IMG/VR virus record: IMGVR_UViG_3300026518_000054
Location: 1-25,904 of that record
Origin: a virus
Length of the DNA: 25,904 nucleotides
Direction: 5' to 3' (one strand)
Part shown: positions 21,667 to 25,904 of the stretch, piece by piece
How the letters are laid out: each line of letters starts with the position of its first letter
How positions within the stretch are numbered: the stretch's first letter is position 1
Notes under the pieces: generated by a model
Told to the model about the DNA's origin: nothing
Databases searched by the model: none
Seen by the model: only the letters and a program-made list of their open reading frames with translations
Program-made: the position numbers and the translations under genes

Positions 21667-23014
21667 CCAATACAGGCTTAATTCTTTTCTTTTTCGGTGT
21701 AATTAATTCATCTACTAAATCGGACAATGTATCAACGATATCATCGTGCGTTCCATCCGGGAAATTTTCCAATTCATCTAAAAAAGCCCCTATCCAATCA
21801 GCCCTAATAATTTTAATCCTATTGTTTTCCGCTTCTGCACTTGCGGGTAAAGCCCTTGTTACTTTGTCTTTTGTAGGCTTAACGACTTTAACAGGGTATC
21901 CCCTAATAATATTTTTTAAATCAGATACAACAAATTTTCCGCCCGCTGGGTCTTGCGGTATCCTTTGCGTTACTTCTTTTCCGTCTTGTCTTGTTATATT
22001 TTTAAAGCGTTTTTTTAATTTATTCGGACTTATCCTATCTCTAAACATATCGGTTATATAAATATTCCCGTCTTCCCCTAAAAAGCCTTTCAACCCGACC
22101 GTATAATCAGGGTCATTTTCCCCATTGTCTTCCGTATATGCAAAGTCCCAAGCTCTAACGATTTTTTTATATGCTATCTTTTCAATTTCTTCCGGTTCAA
22201 TTATTTCAAAATATTCCCTTTTAAAATAAAGCCCCGCACTTTCTTTTATATTCCAATTACCGCCCAAAAGTCTCTCCCGTTCAACTTTCGGTAACGCCAT
22301 TAAATTTGCTAAATAAGATGGGTCGGCTTTCATAAGGATTTCATTATCATAAAGCGTTGCACTAATAAATGTTATACTTTTTGGAATGCTGCCTTTATAT
22401 CTATTTTGCAATTTTTCTTTTGTGTCTGCAAATATAAGCTCATTATTTAGATTAATAAAATATCTAATAACGCCGTCCCGTTCTTTTATCGGAAGCCCGT
22501 CTTCTCCAATCCACCAATCAATCAAATCCCTAACCCAGCTATCGGCTTCCGGGTTGGTGGTAGCTCTAATATAAGGCTTAATACCGCTGCAAACGCTCCT
22601 ATTCCTTGATAACATATAAAAAAACTGCTTTTTTGTGAAGTGTGTGAGTTCGTCAAACATAATAAGTGGAATTTGACTACCTTGCCATTTATAAACATCT
22701 TTTACCGCGTCTAAGTGTCCAAATTTTATTTTTGCTCCGTTTGGAAATTCAAAAGAATAATCGGAAGTTTTTGGCTCTGCTTGTAATAAAGGGTATATCT
22801 CGCTTGCCGTATCCCAAAGCCCGCCTGCACTTTTTACTTGATTAAGGTTACGCCTGAATATAACGGCATTAAAACAACTTTTATCAATATGATATAACGG
22901 TTCTAATAGTAAAGCATAAGTTTTTCCGCCCCCTGCACTTCCACCATATATCGCAATATCAGCCGTGCTTTTTAAGAATTTTTCCTGTTTTGGCTGCGGT
23001 TTTAACTCTAATAT
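21662..23014 (-). CDS. terL: Terminase large subunit with a non-standard start
   Basis: The frame is open from 23026 to the stop at 21662. ATG 22660 cannot be the start, because the ATPase motifs lie before it: Walker A GGSAGGGKT (24-32) and Walker B IMFDE (118-122) in a 450-residue product counted from ATA 23014. The frame upstream of Walker A has no ATG, GTG or TTG; ATA 23014 sits six bases after AAAAAGGA and is the best start. The nuclease half has WDFAYTED (about 289-296), a second acidic cluster NDPDYT (300-305) and HDDIVDTLSDL near the end. The protein drives DNA into the head and cuts it. Alternatively the start codon is a mutated ATG and the gene is silent. Confidence 0.9.
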   Translation of the reverse strand: MLELKPQPKQEKFLKSTADIAIYGGSAGGGKTYALLLEPLYHIDKSCFNAVIFRRNLNQVKSAGGLWDTASEIYPLLQAEPKTSDYSFEFPNGAKIKFGHLDAVKDVYKWQGSQIPLIMFDELTHFTKKQFFYMLSRNRSVCSGIKPYIRATTNPEADSWVRDLIDWWIGEDGLPIKERDGVIRYFINLNNELIFADTKEKLQNRYKGSIPKSITFISATLYDNEILMKADPSYLANLMALPKVERERLLGGNWNIKESAGLYFKREYFEIIEPEEIEKIAYKKIVRAWDFAYTEDNGENDPDYTVGLKGFLGEDGNIYITDMFRDRISPNKLKKRFKNITRQDGKEVTQRIPQDPAGGKFVVSDLKNIIRGYPVKVVKPTKDKVTRALPASAEAENNRIKIIRADWIGAFLDELENFPDGTHDDIVDTLSDLVDELITPKKKRIKPVLV

Positions 23015-23052
23015 GCTTAATCCTTTTTATATTGTGTCTATTTTGTCAAAAG

Positions 23053-23418
23053 TCAATCTTCTTTTTTTGGCAAATAAATATTAATAGCCTTTTCACTGCT
23101 AAATTTTTCCACTTCTCTATTTTCAACTTCAAATCTTTCGGAATATCCCCTGCTTTTCCCTTTTGTTTTTAAAAAGAAAATTATACAAGTATTGTCTCCC
23201 TCTTTTATTTTTTTCATTAAGATTGTTTCTGCAAAATCCAAAAGGCTTTCTTGCATTTCTTCAACTTTTGTTTTAAACTTTTTGTCTTTGTTATACCAAT
23301 TATAATAAGTTTGTCTATTTATCCCTATTTTTTTACAAGTTGCACTAACATTTCCTGCACTCGTTTCAAAAGCCTTTAAAAAAGCCTCTTTTAATTTTTT
23401 AGTGTTTGGTCTAGTCAT
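23053..23418 (-). CDS. terS: Terminase small subunit
   Basis: A 121-residue protein with an N-terminal helix-turn-helix (FETSAGNVSATCKKIGINRQTYYNWY, about residues 18-43), like the phBC6A51-type small terminases, then a helical oligomerisation part (EEMQESLLDFAETILMKKIKEG) and FFLKTKGKSRGY, which is common in this group. It would recognise the packaging site and hand the DNA to TerL, encoded 38 bases downstream. It follows the ABC-GNAT gene. Confidence 0.85.
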   Translation of the reverse strand: MTRPNTKKLKEAFLKAFETSAGNVSATCKKIGINRQTYYNWYNKDKKFKTKVEEMQESLLDFAETILMKKIKEGDNTCIIFFLKTKGKSRGYSERFEVENREVEKFSSEKAINIYLPKKED

Positions 23419-23468
23419 TGTTTGCCTTTTTTATAATGTTTATTTTGTGAAATTTTTATATTCATTAT

Positions 23469-24560
23469 TTAATTATTTTTAATATATTCAAAAGTTGCAG
23501 TTAATCTATCAATTGAAAAATTTGTTCCATAAAATATGCTTTTTTTTGACGGTTTTCCCGTAATTCTTGACGGTTTTCTAATCATTTTCCAAAAATTACT
23601 TTTATTTAAACTATATATAAAAACAGGTTGAGAAGTTACAATTCTTATTCTATAATTTTCATCTGCATACATTTTAGCTATTTTATTCAAAAATGATTTT
23701 CCTATTCCTATTCCTTGATAATCAGGCAAAACTACAATTCTATGTATTCTTTTAATATTTTTAACTTTCGGGTGAGGAGAATGTATCACACTACACCAAG
23801 CAACTGGAATATTATTATATTCAGCTATATATTTATTAGCAGAATTATTATGTTTTTTGCTTAAATAATGATAGTCGCTAAACATTTTCCATTCTTCATT
23901 TTTTGCTTTTCTAATACACAATTCAATTTTTGGTCTGCAATAGGGTAAATCCTTTTTTAGTTTAAATTCTTTTTTATCAACAAAATAAATCCAATCAGGT
24001 TCTAACCAATCCAATATATCAAAATGACAACTAACAGCAATAAACTTTTTATTTTCTTTTCTTATATATTTTGCAATTGCATAACTACCAACTTTTGCAA
24101 CTTGTCTATCTACTACACTTGTAAATTCATCATAAATTACAGGTTTATCAATTTCTAAAATCAATCTCGCTAATTCAACTCTCATTTTTTGTCCATTACT
24201 TAAAACATTAAAAGACTTTAACCAATCAGGAGGACTGCTAAAACCAACTTTTGATAAAACTTCAACTATTTTTTTTGGTGAAAATTTTTTATTAAAATTA
24301 TCTAAAATCGTTTTATTATTATCCCATTCAAATCCTTCAAAATAATAAAAATCTTTAAAAACTTCTTTTGGTATCGTTGTTTTACCACTCCCACTAGTTC
24401 CTACAATAACACCTATATTCCAATCAATATTTTCAATAGGAATATTTACATTAAATTCTTTTATTATTTCTTTTTTTTCAATATCAAACATTCCTTTTAC
24501 TTTTTCGTTTCTGAAACTTTGTGGAATTATATTTTTTTTTACAAACTTTGCACTCGGCAT
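23469..24560 (-). CDS. ABC-type ATPase fused to a GNAT domain (DNA-modification candidate)
   Basis: A 363-residue soluble protein. Residues 45-200 hold all motifs of an ABC ATPase in a compact form: Walker A GTSGSGKT (54-61), signature LSNGQ (120-124), Walker B VIYDE (141-145, with E145), D-loop SVVD (148-151) and the switch histidine H179 in VSCHFD. Residues 211-360 form a GNAT domain: WKMFSDYHYLSKKH (224-237), RIVVLPDYQGIGIGKSF (274-290), where QGIGIG is the acetyl-CoA pyrophosphate loop, then VTSQPVFIYSLNKSNFWKM. There is no membrane segment, so it is not a transporter. It overlaps the ParB gene by 22 bases. Phage Mu Mom, which modifies adenine, is also GNAT-like, so a base modification role is possible but unproven. 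Confidence 0.8.
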   Translation of the reverse strand: MPSAKFVKKNIIPQSFRNEKVKGMFDIEKKEIIKEFNVNIPIENIDWNIGVIVGTSGSGKTTIPKEVFKDFYYFEGFEWDNNKTILDNFNKKFSPKKIVEVLSKVGFSSPPDWLKSFNVLSNGQKMRVELARLILEIDKPVIYDEFTSVVDRQVAKVGSYAIAKYIRKENKKFIAVSCHFDILDWLEPDWIYFVDKKEFKLKKDLPYCRPKIELCIRKAKNEEWKMFSDYHYLSKKHNNSANKYIAEYNNIPVAWCSVIHSPHPKVKNIKRIHRIVVLPDYQGIGIGKSFLNKIAKMYADENYRIRIVTSQPVFIYSLNKSNFWKMIRKPSRITGKPSKKSIFYGTNFSIDRLTATFEYIKNN

Positions 24561-25099
24561 TTAAGTCCCCTTTCAATAAATTCATTAAATAATTTTTCTT
24601 GTTCTTCTTCGTTATTACATTCAATTATAATTTCATATTTTTCAATATATTTTTCTTCTTTTATTTCATAATCGTTATCAAAATCAACATTTTTTAAAAT
24701 TTCATCTAATTCATCTCCACTAAAACCTAAAATACCCATATCAAAACCAATATTATCAAGCTCACTTAAATCAATAGCAAGTAATTCATTATCCCAAATA
24801 GCCAACTCTGCAAGTTTATTATCAGCTATCCTATAAGCCTTGACCTGTGCTGTTGTCAAATGTTCGGCTCTAATAATCGGCACTTCATCATATTTTAATC
24901 TTTTAAGTGCTTCATATCTTCCGTGTCCCGCTATTAATACATTGTCTTTATCAACTATAAGCGGATTAATAACTCCAAATTCTTTAATACTACTCATAAT
25001 TTTTTCAACCTGCTCCGTTGGATGTTTCTTTTGATTATTTATATATGGAATAACCTCATCTAATTTAATTTTTTCAAATTTAATATCTTTTTTACTCAT
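24539..25099 (-). CDS. ParB-like protein
   Basis: A 186-residue protein. Residues 7-100 match the ParB N-terminal domain: IKLDEVIPYINNQKKHP, IKEFGVINPLIVD (38-50), and the phosphate motif VLIAGHGRYEALKRL (54-68) with R61. The C-terminal part (YEIIIECNNEEEQEKLFNEF, RGLKCRV) is the short domain that often follows ParB in phage proteins linked with methylases and modification genes. It lacks the centromere-binding HTH of chromosomal ParB, so partition is unlikely. Its end overlaps the ABC-GNAT start by 22 bases, and its start overlaps the VRR-NUC end by 8, so the three are probably made together. Confidence 0.85.
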   Translation of the reverse strand: MSKKDIKFEKIKLDEVIPYINNQKKHPTEQVEKIMSSIKEFGVINPLIVDKDNVLIAGHGRYEALKRLKYDEVPIIRAEHLTTAQVKAYRIADNKLAELAIWDNELLAIDLSELDNIGFDMGILGFSGDELDEILKNVDFDNDYEIKEEKYIEKYEIIIECNNEEEQEKLFNEFIERGLKCRVQSL

Positions 25100-25511
25100 T
25101 TTCTTCCTTTTTTAATATTTTATCTAATTTTTCTTTGAATTCATTAAAGCCATAAGCCACAAAACTATCACAAGCCGCACTCATTTTAATAGTTTCCAAA
25201 AACTTTTTTTGATTTTCGTTTACTTTTATACCTGCATAGCTAATTTTGCCACTTTTTAATTTTTTACCACTTCTTTTAAGTTCGACAAATATAACCTTAT
25301 CTTTTAATATTATAACCAAATCACTAACGCCTGACCGCTTTCCCATTGCTTTTGCTTTATTCTCAATCTTCATAGCTTTTTCTCTATTGCTACCACTCAT
25401 TAAATTTTCGTTCATAGGTGCAAAAAAGGCAATAATTTTTCCTTGTCTTTCTAAAATTTTTAAATAATTAACGGCTTTTTTTTGTTCTAACTCTTCTAAA
25501 TTTCTTTTCAT
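25092..25511 (-). CDS. VRR-NUC domain nuclease
   Basis: A 139-residue protein with a PD-(D/E)xK fold of the VRR-NUC kind: an N-terminal helix EELEQKKAVNYL (6-17), GKRSGVSDLVIIL (57-69) with D64, VIFVELKRSG (73-82) with E77 and K79, and NENQKKFLETI (98-108) with Q101. VRR-NUC proteins are structure-specific DNA nucleases common in phages near replication or packaging genes. It overlaps its neighbours by 8 and 4 bases. Confidence 0.8.
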   Translation of the reverse strand: MKRNLEELEQKKAVNYLKILERQGKIIAFFAPMNENLMSGSNREKAMKIENKAKAMGKRSGVSDLVIILKDKVIFVELKRSGKKLKSGKISYAGIKVNENQKKFLETIKMSAACDSFVAYGFNEFKEKLDKILKKEENE

Positions 25512-25777
25512 TTTTCAAATTTCCAATCATTAAAGATTTCATCATTCATAATTCTTTCTATTTCTTCCACCGCTTTTACATCTCCTAAGAAATTATATTG
25601 AATAACACCGCCTTTATTTTTAAGTTCTATTTTTCCAGTATTTTCAATAACTTCAATTTCACTTTTCCATTCCGGCTCTTTCATACTTCTAAAAATAGTT
25701 AAAAATCTATCTTTTGCATATTCTTTTTCTCTTTCATCATATCCAGTATATATAAAAAACTGCTCGTATAAATTCAT
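25508..25777 (-). CDS. Unknown small protein (89 residues)
   Basis: A soluble acidic protein (MNLYEQFFIYTGYDEREKEY, WKSEIEVIENTGKIELKNKG, VEEIERIMNDEIFNDW), with a helical start and end and a short beta middle. No family is recognised. Its start overlaps the stop of the upstream HTH gene (ATGA), and its end overlaps the VRR-NUC gene by 4 bases, so it belongs to the same operon. The RBS GGAAAGGAGATAAA is strong. Confidence 0.65.
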   Translation of the reverse strand: MNLYEQFFIYTGYDEREKEYAKDRFLTIFRSMKEPEWKSEIEVIENTGKIELKNKGGVIQYNFLGDVKAVEEIERIMNDEIFNDWKFEK

Positions 25778-25904
25778 TTTATCTCCTTTCCTTTTTTATA
25801 TTCTCTCTTTAAATTATAGATATATTTTTTACTACATCCAATCATTTTTGCTATTGTTTCATTTTTACATTTCAAAAAGATTTCGCCCCTTTTTTCAATC
25901 TCTT
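25774..25904 (-). CDS. C-terminus of a small HTH protein, cut by the right window edge
   Basis: The frame is open from the window edge to TGA at 25776-25774 and gives the last 42 residues. They form a helix-turn-helix (FLKCKNETIAKMIGCSKKYI then YNLKREYKKGK), as in phage regulators or small terminase-like proteins. The start and N-terminus are outside the window. Its TGA shares bases with the ATG of the next gene. Confidence 0.7.
   Translation of the reverse strand, partial: EIEKRGEIFLKCKNETIAKMIGCSKKYIYNLKREYKKGKEIK

Noticed and set aside
22997-23055. TerS-TerL frameshift fusion as explanation of the missing terL start
   Set aside because: The terL frame has a TAA at 23029-23027, after the TerS stop at 23055-23053, so the ribosome would have to pass a stop in both frames.
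23419-23468. A 14-residue frame between the ABC-GNAT and terS genes
   Set aside because: It is too short, lacks a clear ribosome binding site, and no sign of selection can be seen.
1-25904. CRISPR arrays, tRNA or rRNA genes, insertion sequences, integrase or attachment sites
   Set aside because: No regularly spaced repeats, cloverleaf candidates, transposase motifs or tRNA-end duplications were seen when reading the window; absence by eye is not proof for tRNAs.

Overview
The window is a 25.9 kb, strongly AT-rich stretch in which every supported gene lies on the minus strand. It is the packaging, head, lysis and tail block of a tailed phage or prophage, so transcription runs from right to left. 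The low GC content, the dense 4-bp gene overlaps, the promoters that show a -10 box with no clear -35, and a run of nine G in an AT-rich background suggest a Campylobacterota (epsilonproteobacterial) host. That is an inference; no ribosomal or host marker gene is present. Integrase, repressor, replication or transposase genes are not in the window, so neither lysogeny nor Mu-style transposition can be judged.

Reading in the direction of transcription, 25.9-23.4 kb holds the end of an HTH protein, an unknown small protein, a VRR-NUC nuclease, a ParB-like protein, and a protein joining a complete ABC-type ATPase domain to a GNAT domain. The last two overlap and may form a DNA-modification module related in idea to phage Mu Mom. 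At 23.4-16.4 kb are TerS, TerL (no usual start codon, best candidate ATA), a very large fusion of Mu-like portal (DUF935), minor head protein (SPP1 gp7/Mu F) and a C-terminal PBECR2-like nuclease domain, a Mu I-like protease with a nested scaffold, a lambda D-like decoration protein, a lambda E-like major capsid protein and a gp36-like connector. At 16.4-15.5 kb are a Mu G-like morphogenesis protein and a gp37-like protein.

A lysis and fibre block sits inside the structural operon at 15.6-12.1 kb: a lysozyme-like endolysin, a small unknown, a LamG-type fibre protein, an unknown, a phospholipase A2-like protein, a holin candidate, overlapping i-spanin and o-spanin genes, and a 57-residue coiled-coil protein. 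At 12.1-1.0 kb are the tail tube protein, the tail assembly chaperone pair joined by a -1 frameshift at A9, a 1516-residue tape measure protein and a run of tail-tip and baseplate-like proteins. The tail is therefore of the long non-contractile (siphovirus) type behind a head that mixes Mu-like and lambda-like parts.

The left end carries a winged-helix protein whose 5' end holds an A9G9 tract (possible phase variation), then a small acidic protein with its own consensus promoter and terminator (moron-like), then a gene cut by the window edge. Similar promoter/RBS cassettes (TAtAAT followed closely by AAAAAAGGAG) recur in front of at least eight structural genes or sub-operons.
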